A stretch of 64,000 bases of DNA from positions 1-64,000 of the forward strand of contig NZ_JAAFKG010000043.1 in assembly GCF_013299185.1 (NCBI RefSeq), read 5' to 3'. Origin of the DNA: Microcoleus sp. bin48.metabat.b7b8b9.023 (GTDB lineage: Bacteria; Cyanobacteriota; Cyanobacteriia; Cyanobacteriales; Microcoleaceae). Positions 33,637 through 42,618 of this stretch are shown here, piece by piece. A program made the position numbers and the translations under genes. Each line of letters starts with the position of its first letter. Positions within the stretch are counted from its first letter, which is position 1. The notes under the pieces are model-generated. The model saw only the letters and a program-made list of their open reading frames with translations, was not told the DNA's origin and ran no database searches.

Positions 33637-34308
33637 CTAGGAATCGCTTTCTCGCAAATTCCGTACATCTTCAACAGTCAGCCCTGTAGTTTGGCTGATG
33701 GTTTCATCATCTAGGCGTGAAAGCCGATTTCGCCATAACCTTTTCTCAACACTGCGGATATTTTCTGCATATCTCAGTTGCTCCAAGTAAAGCAGCAAAT
33801 ACTTCAACTCATCATCAGTCTCATCCCCTTCAAAAGGGTTTACTCGTACTAGATTACCATAGCTGCGCTCCCACTTTTGAGGCGTATCATCCACTGCAAC
33901 GATCGACTCTAGACGATACCCTTTGCGCTTGACTTTTTTAATATTTTTGCGATTGTAATATTCAAACCACTCAAGATCGTAGGCAATTGTGCAGCGATCG
34001 CTTGCCCACACAAACGATAAACTTTGGGGATCTTCAAAGATGGCTGAGACAATTGCGCTCGCATAAGACGGCGTTGAAGATGTCCAGACTGCAACCTCAA
34101 ACCAGTCTAGGCAATTTTTCAAAAAGACATCAAGAAACGGTCGTTTGTAAATGTAATATGGCTCCACTAAAAAGTCAGCTTGCCGAGGGAGAGATGCTTC
34201 GGTAGCATAAATTAAAGTTTCATCAAGATCCAGAATCAATAATTTTTTGCTAAAATCCACAATCAAAAATCCTTCATCACTAAATCTAGCTCGACTCCCT
34301 GTGCCCAA
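33637..34308 (-). CDS. FCP1-like HAD phosphatase with an Rpn-type tail
   Basis: 223 residues from TTG 34308; a GTG at 34260 may be the true start. The HAD core is KKLLILDLDETLIYA (DxDx[TV], NLI-interacting-factor/FCP1 class), VAVWTSSTPSYAS (motif II Thr/Ser) and SIVAVDDTPQKWE (motif IV Asp pair). Related enzymes are protein phosphatases; here the substrate is unknown. The last about 30 residues (RLDDETISQTTGLTVEDVRN) closely match the last residues of the neighbouring Rpn-family nuclease, and the similarity continues past the stop codons in the DNA. This suggests the phosphatase gene gained that tail by local duplication. Confidence 0.8.
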   Translation of the reverse strand: MGTGSRARFSDEGFLIVDFSKKLLILDLDETLIYATEASLPRQADFLVEPYYIYKRPFLDVFLKNCLDWFEVAVWTSSTPSYASAIVSAIFEDPQSLSFVWASDRCTIAYDLEWFEYYNRKNIKKVKRKGYRLESIVAVDDTPQKWERSYGNLVRVNPFEGDETDDELKYLLLYLEQLRYAENIRSVEKRLWRNRLSRLDDETISQTTGLTVEDVRNLRESDS

Positions 34309-34318
34309 TTACTTTAAA

Positions 34319-35215
34319 CTATGAATCTCCCCGCAAATTTTGCACTTCCTCAACGCTAAGCCCAGTAACTTGGGCGATTGCGCCATTATCTAGCTGTGAG
34401 AGTAATTGTTGGGCGATCGCCAGCTTTTCTTCTCGCTTTCCTTGTTCTATGCCTTGTTCTATGCCTTGTTCTATGCCTTGTTTTATGCCTTGTTTTATGC
34501 CTTCGTTAAGCGACTTAATAATCGCTCCCTGTTGGTCATAAATAAACTGTTCTCTTTTGTCTAAATCTGCCACTTCTTCTCTGCTCAAACTCGCTTGACT
34601 CGCAATATTAAAAGCTTCATGTATTTCTGGTATACTATCCATTGTTTCTGGAACCGATGTCAAAGTTCTGGCATTTTTCATGAAATAAATCCATTTGTCT
34701 GCTAAAGTTTCAAGTTCCTCCTCTCCTTTGATAAATTTCGGCAATTCTACAAATACTAAATCTAGCTCATTTTCGGGATATGTAAAGTTTTTATTGACTT
34801 CTTTTAACACAAATCTCGAAATAAATTCTGCATTCTCAGGAAACATCTCAAAGTCAGTAATTGTCAAAGCAATTACTGGCTTCAATAGTCGATAGCCTTG
34901 GGCTGCTTCCAATTGAAAAGCATAGGTTTTAGCTGCATTGTAAAAAACCCGCTTGCCAAAAGACTGGACGTTGAGCACTTGCATTTCAATAATTACTAAA
35001 GTGCCGTCGATCAGTTTGGCTTTCACATCGAGATAACTATCTTTTAAGCCTTCTAGTTTGGGAGGCAGATTCGGGTTAATAATTTCTAAGTCTTCGATAG
35101 TGGAATTGCCTTCATAAATTAAGGCGTTGAGAAAGCTAATTAGAATCTCTTTGCTTTGTGAGGAGCCGAAGATTTTTTTGAAGGCGTAATCGGTTTTCGG
35201 GTTGATAAATATCAT
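34319..35215 (-). CDS. Rpn-family (PD-(D/E)xK) nuclease / transposase-like
   Basis: Start taken at ATG 35215 (MIFINPKTDYAFKKIFGSS), the standard N-terminus; the longer frame from 35281 adds an unlike leader. About 298 residues. The nuclease core shows DSYLDVKAKLIDGTLVIIEMQ, with D...ExQ metal ligands, and FGKRVFYNAAKTYAFQL. Rpn proteins promote RecA-independent recombination in E. coli. Near the C-terminus is a tandem GI(K/E)Q repeat (IKQGIKQGIEQGIEQGIEQG), encoded by a 12-bp DNA repeat, then the tail QVTGLSVEEVQNLRG. Confidence 0.88.
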   Translation of the reverse strand: MIFINPKTDYAFKKIFGSSQSKEILISFLNALIYEGNSTIEDLEIINPNLPPKLEGLKDSYLDVKAKLIDGTLVIIEMQVLNVQSFGKRVFYNAAKTYAFQLEAAQGYRLLKPVIALTITDFEMFPENAEFISRFVLKEVNKNFTYPENELDLVFVELPKFIKGEEELETLADKWIYFMKNARTLTSVPETMDSIPEIHEAFNIASQASLSREEVADLDKREQFIYDQQGAIIKSLNEGIKQGIKQGIEQGIEQGIEQGKREEKLAIAQQLLSQLDNGAIAQVTGLSVEEVQNLRGDS

Positions 35216-35277
35216 AGTAGTCAGATTTAGTTTTAAGGTTATCGGTTTGGTGGCGAAGCAACAGGATTTGAGAGCGG

Positions 35278-36861
35278 TCAAACGGCAGATTTTGTTTCAG
35301 GTAATGGCTTGACATTTTCTGGCAAATGTGAGTTGCCGATCGCCAGCACGGGCTCATCGTCCCTGTGTTCGTTATCGATCGGCAGTTGGCAAGAAATCAA
35401 TTCTGTGACGATCCGATCGCCCAAAACATCTTCCCAATCCTGCAACTGTTCCCTGGCTTTGATCGGCTCGTTGACAGCTACATCTACGCCCATTTGTTGG
35501 AGGTTGAGGCTGTGGGCTGTCGATCGACGATTGACAAACTCCACCAGCCAAACGCTCAATCCGACTGCGGCCATCAAAGGCAACACAATCCGGTAATCGC
35601 GGGTTAATTCAAACATCAATAGAATGGCTGTCAGCGGTGCTCTAGCGCTACCTGCGAGGACGGCGGCCATACCCACCATTGCGTAGGCGGCAGGGCCTGC
35701 GACTCGATCGCTCAATGCCGGGATCATTTCCAAAAAGATGCCGTAAGCCGAACCCAAGGAAGCTCCCAAAAACATCGCCGGGGCGAAGATACCACCCACT
35801 AAACCGCTACCAAGGCTGATAGCTGTCACCGCCAGTTTGACGAATAGCAGCAACAGCAGCAAAGACAAGGAAAATTTGACATCTTGGAGCATTGCTTGGA
35901 CTGTTTCGTAGCCCACACCCAAAATTTGAGGCAATTGCAGGGCGACTAAACCGACGATCGCACCGCCGATGACGGGATGAAGCGGCCGGGGCAGTCGTCC
36001 GAGCCAAGTAAATCCTCGGGTTTTTCCTTGAAAACAGCGATCGGCCAATTGAATTGCTTCTGTATAAGCTAGGGAAACTCCGCTCGCCAAAAGTCCCAAT
36101 CCTATGTACAGCGGCAGTTCTAGCGGGCTGCGGACATCATAGACAGGCAAAGCAAAGGCAGGCTGAGCGCCCAAACAAATTTGAGCTATCAGCGCCGAAA
36201 CTACGGCGGAGAGCAAGACAACGCTGACTGAGGAAGTGGCAAAAGTGCTGCCGAGCACGACTTCTAAGGCAAAAAAGACTCCGGCGATGGGAGAGTTAAA
36301 CCCCGCGGATAAACCTGCTGCTGCTCCCGCGCCGAGGAGCAAGCGCTGCCGTTCTGGGGAAAGCTGCAAGATTTGAGCTAGCAACATTCCGAAGTTGGCG
36401 CCGATTTCCACGCTGGGGGCTTCCGGGCCGAGGGAGGCGCCGGTGCCCAGGGATACTGAGGCGGCCACCATTTTGGTGATGGGTTTGAGCGGGGAGAGTT
36501 CTTGCAGCCCCCGCGTCGCGGCAATTAAGGATGACATATTCGGGCCAAAATCGCGAAACCGCCACCGCATCAGCCCGATGATGACTCCGCCGAGGGTGGG
36601 AATGCACGCTAGAGTCCAAGATCCCGAAGAGGCGATCGCCCCCATAAAGTCTTCCAGCATCAGGCTGTGGATCAAGTGGATCAGGTAGTGAAATGTGACG
36701 ACGCCTGCGCCAGTAACTCCCCCGATCACTAGGGAGAGGACGAGCAGGAGGGTTTCTGGGTTCGGATGCAGGCGGCTGAACAGCGGGCTGAGGCGGGAGG
36801 AATGGGGAGTTTCTGCGGTTGGGCCGGGCGGCAGCAGCTCCACAGGATGGGTGGCTTTCAT
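35278..36861 (-). CDS. ClC-family chloride channel/transporter
   Basis: 527 residues with about ten hydrophobic helices. SLGTGASLGPEAPSVEIGAN contains the GxExP selectivity region with the gating glutamate, and GAGAAAGLSAGFNSPIAGVF and GSGLVGGIFAPAMFLGASLG are further ClC signatures. The C-terminal about 80 residues are cytoplasmic and too short for paired CBS domains. Could exchange Cl- for H+ or conduct Cl- passively; the sequence does not decide. ATG at 36861. Confidence 0.92.
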   Translation of the reverse strand: MKATHPVELLPPGPTAETPHSSRLSPLFSRLHPNPETLLLVLSLVIGGVTGAGVVTFHYLIHLIHSLMLEDFMGAIASSGSWTLACIPTLGGVIIGLMRWRFRDFGPNMSSLIAATRGLQELSPLKPITKMVAASVSLGTGASLGPEAPSVEIGANFGMLLAQILQLSPERQRLLLGAGAAAGLSAGFNSPIAGVFFALEVVLGSTFATSSVSVVLLSAVVSALIAQICLGAQPAFALPVYDVRSPLELPLYIGLGLLASGVSLAYTEAIQLADRCFQGKTRGFTWLGRLPRPLHPVIGGAIVGLVALQLPQILGVGYETVQAMLQDVKFSLSLLLLLLFVKLAVTAISLGSGLVGGIFAPAMFLGASLGSAYGIFLEMIPALSDRVAGPAAYAMVGMAAVLAGSARAPLTAILLMFELTRDYRIVLPLMAAVGLSVWLVEFVNRRSTAHSLNLQQMGVDVAVNEPIKAREQLQDWEDVLGDRIVTELISCQLPIDNEHRDDEPVLAIGNSHLPENVKPLPETKSAV

Positions 36862-37489
36862 TTAGCGGTTCATTCTTCTGTGAGAAGTTAGATAAATATT
36901 ACATTTTATTTCTTATTTTCATTTTGAGTGATTTCATGGGAATTGACAAGTTAATTAAGGCGTATTTTATGGCAGATTTTTGGGGCTGGCGGCTGGGATG
37001 GAATGACCGCTTCTGAGGGTGAGTGAATTTTAGCTGATAATTGTATGCTCAGTTACATTGAAACTTAGATAAACTGAGTGATAATCCTAACTAACTATAT
37101 CTATAGTCTTATAGTTTCGGGCGAAAGTTTGTAGTGAGGACTTCAGCCCTCGGGGAATAGGACTAAAGTCCTCACTACAAACCTAATTTGAGATTTGAGA
37201 TTAAACAAAAAATCTCAAATCGAAAGTTTGTAGTGAGGACTTCAGTCCTCAGGGAATAGGACTAAAGTCCTCACTACAAACCTGTTTGATGGTGGCTGTT
37301 CGATCGCAACTATAGCAATTGCCACAACGGTGAGGACATAAATAACCTCATGAATAGAACCGATATCCGTCAAGGATAAATGGTTTAATTGCCGTACTGT
37401 GCAACTTTCAACTATCAACTCTATAGGGCCCGCACTCTTGGCAGGGCCCCTACAACTGTCAACTGTCAACTGTCAACTGTCAACTGCTA
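36862..37489. repeat. Intergenic with two hairpins and a heptamer repeat
   Basis: Hairpins of the GTTTGTAGTGAGGACTT family lie at 37126-37183 and 37225-37282, each with arms closing on a short loop (GGGGAATAG). CAACTGT is repeated in tandem from 37453 to 37487 (five units, the last with C). No gene is supported; a short frame at 36819-37016 overlaps the ClC gene and looks spurious. Confidence 0.8.
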
Positions 37490-38926
37490 TCATATCGGTT
37501 GTTGCGCGGCCGGGATTCTGGGTTTGGGTTTGGCGATCGACATTAGCGGATCGCCGATGGTGGCGACTTTCCAGGGCGGGGATTCTAGCTGGCGGGCTGC
37601 GATCAAAAAGGGTGCCCCTCGTTTTAGGCGATCGACCATTATTTTAGGTGGAATAAATGCAGATAACAAAGGTTCGTTGACGCTGCCGACATAGGCGTAA
37701 GCACCATTTTGCAACCACCTGCCAGCAACGGTATTTGCATCATCTGGATCTGCTGCTGACCAACTGTGAATCATGTGGATTGCTGCGGGAAATTTCAGTT
37801 TTGGTATATCCTCAACCACGGCGTCACCGTTACCGACTTGGAATGATTTGGGATAGCCTTTGGAATTAATTAATATTAAGTCAAATGTCCACGGTTTGGA
37901 TGCTACTAAACTCCGCCACAATTGAAGGGTAGACTCGGGTTTTTGCACTAATTCGACATTCAAACCTATGCTTTTTAGTCCGCTAGCTGCTGACTCCATT
38001 TCATATTTTCCCCAATTTCCTTCTTTTGGGTAACTGTCATACAGCATAGCTGTTTCGCTGTCGAGAAATATGGCGCACATGGCTTGATAGATCGATCGCA
38101 CTTGGGAACCGTAAATCCAGCCAGTGGCGGCCCAACGTTCGCCATTGGGATGCCGTCCCAAACCGTCGGTAACAGCTAATTGTTCGTCTTGCTTTTGCGG
38201 AGATTGATATTTTACTGCTAGTTGGCGTACAATCGCGATCGAGTCGATCGCATCTCCGAGTTGAGAGTAAAAATATCCGGTAGATTCGACAGCTTTAGTA
38301 ACTGCTGTTTGCAGAGTTTTCCACTGTGCAGTATTAAGGTTATCATTGGGTTTTCCGAAGTTGCCTTCGAGAAATACTAAAGGTTGGCCGCGGGCCGCTG
38401 CTAAGGCAACTGCGGCTAAACGTGCTGAGTCATTTTCTGATGTGATTACTACTCCTGGCGGTTCCCAGCCGAGTTCCGTCCATTTTGCTTTTAAGGTTTC
38501 ACGATCCGTGGCATTCCAGGCTGCTGCCGTTGCCTTCAGCATTAATTGTTGGAGTTTTTGACCTTTTGGCATCTCCTGTTTGATGCTTGGTAAACGGAGG
38601 ATTTCGGCGGGTTGGAAGCGCTGCAAAAACATCGGCGCATATTTCTTATCTTCCATCAGAATTGGCCAGCGTCCCTTGAGATTCCACTTTTGGATTGCGG
38701 CTAAGAATGTGGCTTCGTCGGGGACTAAAACTATGCGGTTGACTGTTGGGATGTTCTCGCGGATCAGGCCGACTCGCAGGCCTATTTGCACTGGCCAGGG
38801 TTCTTGTTTGGCTGAGGCGGGGAGTTGAAAAGGTTTTTTGAGAAGGCGATCGCACCCGATGCCGATTGTTGCTAGGATGGAAATAAGGGCGATCGCTAGC
38901 AATTGAAGTTTTAACTGTTTTTTCAT
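37490..38926 (-). CDS. Exported lipoprotein, TIGR03790/C25-like
   Basis: 478 residues. The signal peptide ends in ATIGIGC, a lipobox, so the mature protein is probably lipid-anchored. The C-terminal third carries NGAYAYVGSVNEPLLSAF and KVATIGDPLM, motifs shared with gingipain-like (C25) or TIGR03790 proteins, in which a Gly-Asp-Pro-Leu element closes the fold. I cannot identify a certain catalytic Cys/His pair, so peptidase activity is speculative. The rest is alpha/beta (LVPDEATFLAAI, VVITSENDSARLAAVALAAA). Confidence 0.6.
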   Translation of the reverse strand: MKKQLKLQLLAIALISILATIGIGCDRLLKKPFQLPASAKQEPWPVQIGLRVGLIRENIPTVNRIVLVPDEATFLAAIQKWNLKGRWPILMEDKKYAPMFLQRFQPAEILRLPSIKQEMPKGQKLQQLMLKATAAAWNATDRETLKAKWTELGWEPPGVVITSENDSARLAAVALAAARGQPLVFLEGNFGKPNDNLNTAQWKTLQTAVTKAVESTGYFYSQLGDAIDSIAIVRQLAVKYQSPQKQDEQLAVTDGLGRHPNGERWAATGWIYGSQVRSIYQAMCAIFLDSETAMLYDSYPKEGNWGKYEMESAASGLKSIGLNVELVQKPESTLQLWRSLVASKPWTFDLILINSKGYPKSFQVGNGDAVVEDIPKLKFPAAIHMIHSWSAADPDDANTVAGRWLQNGAYAYVGSVNEPLLSAFIPPKIMVDRLKRGAPFLIAARQLESPPWKVATIGDPLMSIAKPKPRIPAAQQPI

Positions 38927-39012
38927 GAGGGAAGGGAAGAGCAGTAAAAAACTCTATCGCCAACACTATAATTTATAAGTATATTTTTATACTAATACCG
39001 GATTTTCGAGGC

Positions 39013-39615
39013 ATGACACAAAGAAAGATTGTAAGTGCGATCGGGATGGCGACTGTTTGGGCGATCGGCTTAGCAACTACAGGTTTAATAATTTTCGCAG
39101 CCAATGGTTCGTCAGTCAAGCATCAAATCCGACAATTGCTTGTAGCGAGGGAATGCCGGGGGTGCAATCTTTCCGGGGCCAATTTGAGTGCAGTTTTTCT
39201 CGAAGGCGTCAATTTAGAAAAAGCCAACCTAAAAGATGCCAATTTATGGAGTTCCCATTTAGTAAATGCTAACTTGAAACAAGCAAATTTGGCTGGTGTT
39301 TACCTGATAAGCAGCAATTTGGTAGGGGCTAATCTGGAAGCAACCAATCTGGAAAGTGCTTGGTTGGAGGATGCTTATTTGGGAGGTGGTAAGTTAAAAA
39401 ATGCTAATTTTAAAGGTGCTTTTATGAAAGGTATTTTTCTAGTTAATGCTGACTTGGAAGGAGCGAATTTGGAGGGGGCAAATCTGTGGATGGCGAATCT
39501 GGAAGGTGCTAATTTGCAGGGTGCTAATTTGAGAAATGCTTTGCTGTTGGAGACAAATTTGACCGGGGCGAATTTAAAGGGCGCGGTGATGCCTGACGGC
39601 ACGCCGCACGAATGA
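39013..39615 (+). CDS. Membrane-anchored pentapeptide-repeat protein
   Basis: 200 residues. A hydrophobic helix at about 8-30 (IGMATVWAIGLATTGLIIFA) acts as signal anchor, followed by LLVARECRGCNLSGANL, a Cys-containing start to the helix that is common in cyanobacterial exported pentapeptide proteins. About 25 pentapeptide repeats follow, ending with AVMPDG, as in the trio at 2.2-5.1 kb. Predicted to lie in the periplasm or thylakoid lumen. Function unknown. Confidence 0.85.
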   Translation: MTQRKIVSAIGMATVWAIGLATTGLIIFAANGSSVKHQIRQLLVARECRGCNLSGANLSAVFLEGVNLEKANLKDANLWSSHLVNANLKQANLAGVYLISSNLVGANLEATNLESAWLEDAYLGGGKLKNANFKGAFMKGIFLVNADLEGANLEGANLWMANLEGANLQGANLRNALLLETNLTGANLKGAVMPDGTPHE

Positions 39616-39625
39616 AAGTCTGTTG

Positions 39626-39768
39626 TAGGGTGCCTCGCCACCAACCGTTCCAAAGAGCGATCGACCATCTATGAGCGACGCACCAGAGTGGTAAAGTTGT
39701 AGGGTGCGTCGCCGCCAACCATTCCCAAGAGCGATCGACCATCTATGAGCGACGCACCAGAAAGTCGA
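39626..39768. repeat. Two tandem copies of an about 73-bp hairpin unit
   Basis: TAGGGTGC(C/G)TCGCC...GAGCGATCGACCATCTATG...GCGACGCACC appears at 39626-39692 and 39699-39768. Each unit has arms GGTGCGTCGC/GCGACGCACC that can fold. Confidence 0.85.
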
Positions 39769-39860
39769 TCGATTGAGAGGCGATAATTGACACTTGTCAG
39801 TTACCAATTACAATCTAATATTGCATTCTTTACCTTTACTTCCCTTTTTTGATAAAGGCA

Positions 39861-40649
39861 TCACGGACGGAATAGCATATCTTCTGGTTTGTACTTGAGT
39901 TTGAGTTTGTCTCCACTTACTTCTATAGCTGTAGAGAACTTAATGTATCTGCGATCGGGAATTGTGAACAGGCGATCGCTACCTCCTGCTAGAGATTTAA
40001 CAAATTCTTGCACAGTTTGATTTTTATTAGATGGGCGGCGGTAGAATGTTTCCAGCCGCCGCCACAGTTTCGGAAAAATTGGCGGTAATTCGGCAAGATT
40101 CACGGGCGGTTTGATGGTAACTCCTTTGTTAGAAACATCGTTTGACCAAATTCCTTTATCTGCTTTTCTAGCAGCCTTCACAGCTTCAGTCATGACATCC
40201 CGCAGTTCTTGATAGAGGGTTTCATAGAACATGGGATAAACCCATCCTTCTGCAAGGAGTTGGTAATTGATACTTTGCTGGAGTAAATCGGACTCCAAGA
40301 AAATAGGCGTACCATCTGCTTCAGGAGAATCGCCCGCAAACGCAAAACAAACAGGCCTGCCATTTTTGTCAGCCTGGCCGGACAAGATATATCCCGGCAA
40401 TCCGTTTTTATTGCCACCCAATAGTTCAATATTGCGGGCGGTAGCATCCGATGAAAAAGGTTTTTTTGCTGCTTTTTCCAGGGCGTCAACTGCTTCATAT
40501 CGAAGTTGGACTTCTCCTCCTGGTTTAATATCCACTCGTCCTTCGAGTTGGTCAAATAGGGTATCATCATCTGCGAGAAATCTTACAGAGTCACCATCTG
40601 GGAAACCGCTGGTAGGATTGAAGACACCTTTAATAGTGATAAATGACAC
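39861..40649 (-). CDS. SNase-like (thermonuclease-fold) protein
   Basis: 262 residues. FPDGDSVRFLA at about 17 and VQLRYEAVDALE at about 47 resemble the opening DGDT and R-x-G-ID-x-PE motifs of staphylococcal-nuclease-like proteins, and the helix EAVKAARKADKGIW at about 155 matches the typical A...GLW ending. Two catalytic Arg are not clearly in place (the first is Arg50), so activity is uncertain. No signal peptide. The C-terminal about 80 residues are unassigned. Confidence 0.6.
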   Translation of the reverse strand: MSFITIKGVFNPTSGFPDGDSVRFLADDDTLFDQLEGRVDIKPGGEVQLRYEAVDALEKAAKKPFSSDATARNIELLGGNKNGLPGYILSGQADKNGRPVCFAFAGDSPEADGTPIFLESDLLQQSINYQLLAEGWVYPMFYETLYQELRDVMTEAVKAARKADKGIWSNDVSNKGVTIKPPVNLAELPPIFPKLWRRLETFYRRPSNKNQTVQEFVKSLAGGSDRLFTIPDRRYIKFSTAIEVSGDKLKLKYKPEDMLFRP

Positions 40650-41085
40650 GATTCAAACCTCCCGATCGCTACTTGTATTGCAGGGACTTTACTATGATAC
40701 ACCAGAGGCAGCTTCGATTAATGCACGTTCGATCGCGATCGCTCCGAAATTCGGGTTAAATATTTATTCGTTCGATCGGCGATCGAAATCGCTTTGTAAT
40801 CCGCCTTAACTCAAAGAATACACCACCCCGATCGCCCTGCCGGTGAGAAAAAGTGACATGGTTTTGTAAAGGTTTGTAAAGGTGTCAATTGTTGAATTAG
40901 GGGAAAGGGCGATCGCACTTGCAACCTTGAATACAGATCCGATCGATTTGGAATGCGAATAAACTTAATCGAGCTGATGTCGGAAATAGACTTGAACTCA
41001 AAATCAGATATCTCGGCTGTTCGCTCCAACGCAGTGTTCGATCGCTTGTTAGGCGATGCTTCTTGTTTAGGGTAGCTTGTGAAAG
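40650..41085. repeat. Spacer carrying the GCCCTGCCGGTGAG repeat, copy 1
   Basis: 40806-40920 contains CTCAAAGAATA...CGATCGCCCTGCCGGTGAG, then AAAAAGTGAC (29-mer at 40829-40857) and GAATTAGGGGAAAGGGCGATCGC. The same blocks in the same order recur at 43888-44056. No gene is seen. Confidence 0.8.
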
Positions 41086-42618
41086 TTAAAGGACATTTGA
41101 AAAAAAACGGATTCCTGGAGCAAACATATACTCGCCCCCCCTTGCCACTACCCACCCACCTGGATTTGGCAGGTCAAATTTGTTAGTGCCATTTACCAAA
41201 GGAATTTTAGTATTACGTGCAGCACTGAGGATCGGATCTACGCCTCCATTAGCATGGGGCTTATTTGCCTCATTTACCCAGTCATTCATTAAAAACTCGA
41301 ACTGGTTAACAATTGATGTTTGGAACGCCACGAACAAAAGACCTCTCTCATCTTGAGGTTTATCTCCTATTTCTTGACCAAAGGTAATACCGCGTCGAAG
41401 GAGTAACTTCTGAAAAGTTCGCTCCTTTATACCAAGATCTCTTACATCATCATCCCTCGGATTTACCTTGCGAATGTGTGCTGCGAAAGGACAGATTAGT
41501 CCACTTGGATCGGGTAGGTTGAGCGGATATGGATCGTTCGGTAGCGATACAGTCGTTGCTTCAGTAAAGGTGAAATAGTTCTCACCTAATTCTTGTTCTC
41601 CACGGTCAACATTGGGATCGCGCATTATCGGCCATCCAGATGCCCATCGACCGACAAGCAACGCACCAAGTCGCTCTGGAGAAAGGTCTGGATCGAAACC
41701 ATTTTGACGTAGAGTTTCAGATGCTTCAGCAAGGAATGTATGAAACCCCTGCACGTTCTGAGATAATCTCCGATAGACTAAGAACGAGCCATTTACTGCC
41801 CAAGCAGGTCCAGGAGGATCAGAATTTGGACGACTCGATTCTGGTTTATCTTTAAGCTGTCTCAAGTAGCCAAACAAAAAATGACCTGGCCATACTAGAG
41901 GACGACCAGGTGCAGCAAATCTACTACGGTAGATATCGAATGCTGAATCTTCTGGCCATGTTCGTGGTTCGATAAAATCATCTGGTGCAATGGATTTGCG
42001 CCCTCTAATTGCTGGATGCGAAATGCCATCCTTGAAACCGAAGTGTTCATGCCCAGCCAGTGCACCAGGTCGAACTCGACCTCGATCGACATGAATTCGC
42101 TGTAGTCCCTGCTGTTGTGCTGAAGTGATGAGTTCCTCTTCAGCTCTCACCGCCCAATCAAGATTATCAGTTGCGATAATAAGAAGTACATCTGGACGAC
42201 GAGAACCAGCCCCAAACATCCAAGTTTCTGGTGCTCCTGGTTTACCACTGCCCCGAGGCGGGTCGCCAATGGAGGCTGCTCTCTCTTCAAGTCCTAGTTT
42301 AAAAGCTTTATCGTCGAAATCCTCAATATCTGGTACGCCGAGTTTCGCAAGTCCTTGTGCTGAAATTGCACAGTTGAGAAACAAGAAGTCAAGATTGTCG
42401 GGTTCGTACCCTAACTTCAAGCGCATCGCCTTCCACATACTGTGAGCAGCAAGAACCTCTCTGGCAGTCCACAGTCGTGGAGCGAGTGACTTGAGCCACA
42501 GTCGTGCTGGCTCTGGATCGACAATTTGAAGGAACAAGAAGTGTTGGCTATCCTTCTTGAAGCCTGGCAGGACATTGCCTTGGATGTCATCAAGATCTAA
42601 GACTGGCTCTTCCAACAT
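41086..42618 (-). CDS. Dyp-type haem peroxidase
   Basis: 510 residues. The haem-distal motif is GHEHFGFKDGISHP (GxxDG, catalytic Asp, about residue 195), and AAHIRKVNPRDDD (about 380) contains the likely proximal His region. DIQGNVLPGFKKDSQHFLF is the typical start of this subclass. No Tat signal, so probably cytosolic or delivered by another route. It oxidises dyes and other bulky substrates with H2O2. GAGGAGAG stands 6 nt before the ATG, whose first bases overlap the stop of the upstream gene (TAATG), so translation is coupled to it. Confidence 0.92.
   Translation of the reverse strand: MLEEPVLDLDDIQGNVLPGFKKDSQHFLFLQIVDPEPARLWLKSLAPRLWTAREVLAAHSMWKAMRLKLGYEPDNLDFLFLNCAISAQGLAKLGVPDIEDFDDKAFKLGLEERAASIGDPPRGSGKPGAPETWMFGAGSRRPDVLLIIATDNLDWAVRAEEELITSAQQQGLQRIHVDRGRVRPGALAGHEHFGFKDGISHPAIRGRKSIAPDDFIEPRTWPEDSAFDIYRSRFAAPGRPLVWPGHFLFGYLRQLKDKPESSRPNSDPPGPAWAVNGSFLVYRRLSQNVQGFHTFLAEASETLRQNGFDPDLSPERLGALLVGRWASGWPIMRDPNVDRGEQELGENYFTFTEATTVSLPNDPYPLNLPDPSGLICPFAAHIRKVNPRDDDVRDLGIKERTFQKLLLRRGITFGQEIGDKPQDERGLLFVAFQTSIVNQFEFLMNDWVNEANKPHANGGVDPILSAARNTKIPLVNGTNKFDLPNPGGWVVARGGEYMFAPGIRFFSNVL

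Noticed and set aside
36819-37016. Small plus-strand gene after the ClC start
   Set aside because: Its first third overlaps the ClC gene and no ribosome-binding site or recognisable protein is present.
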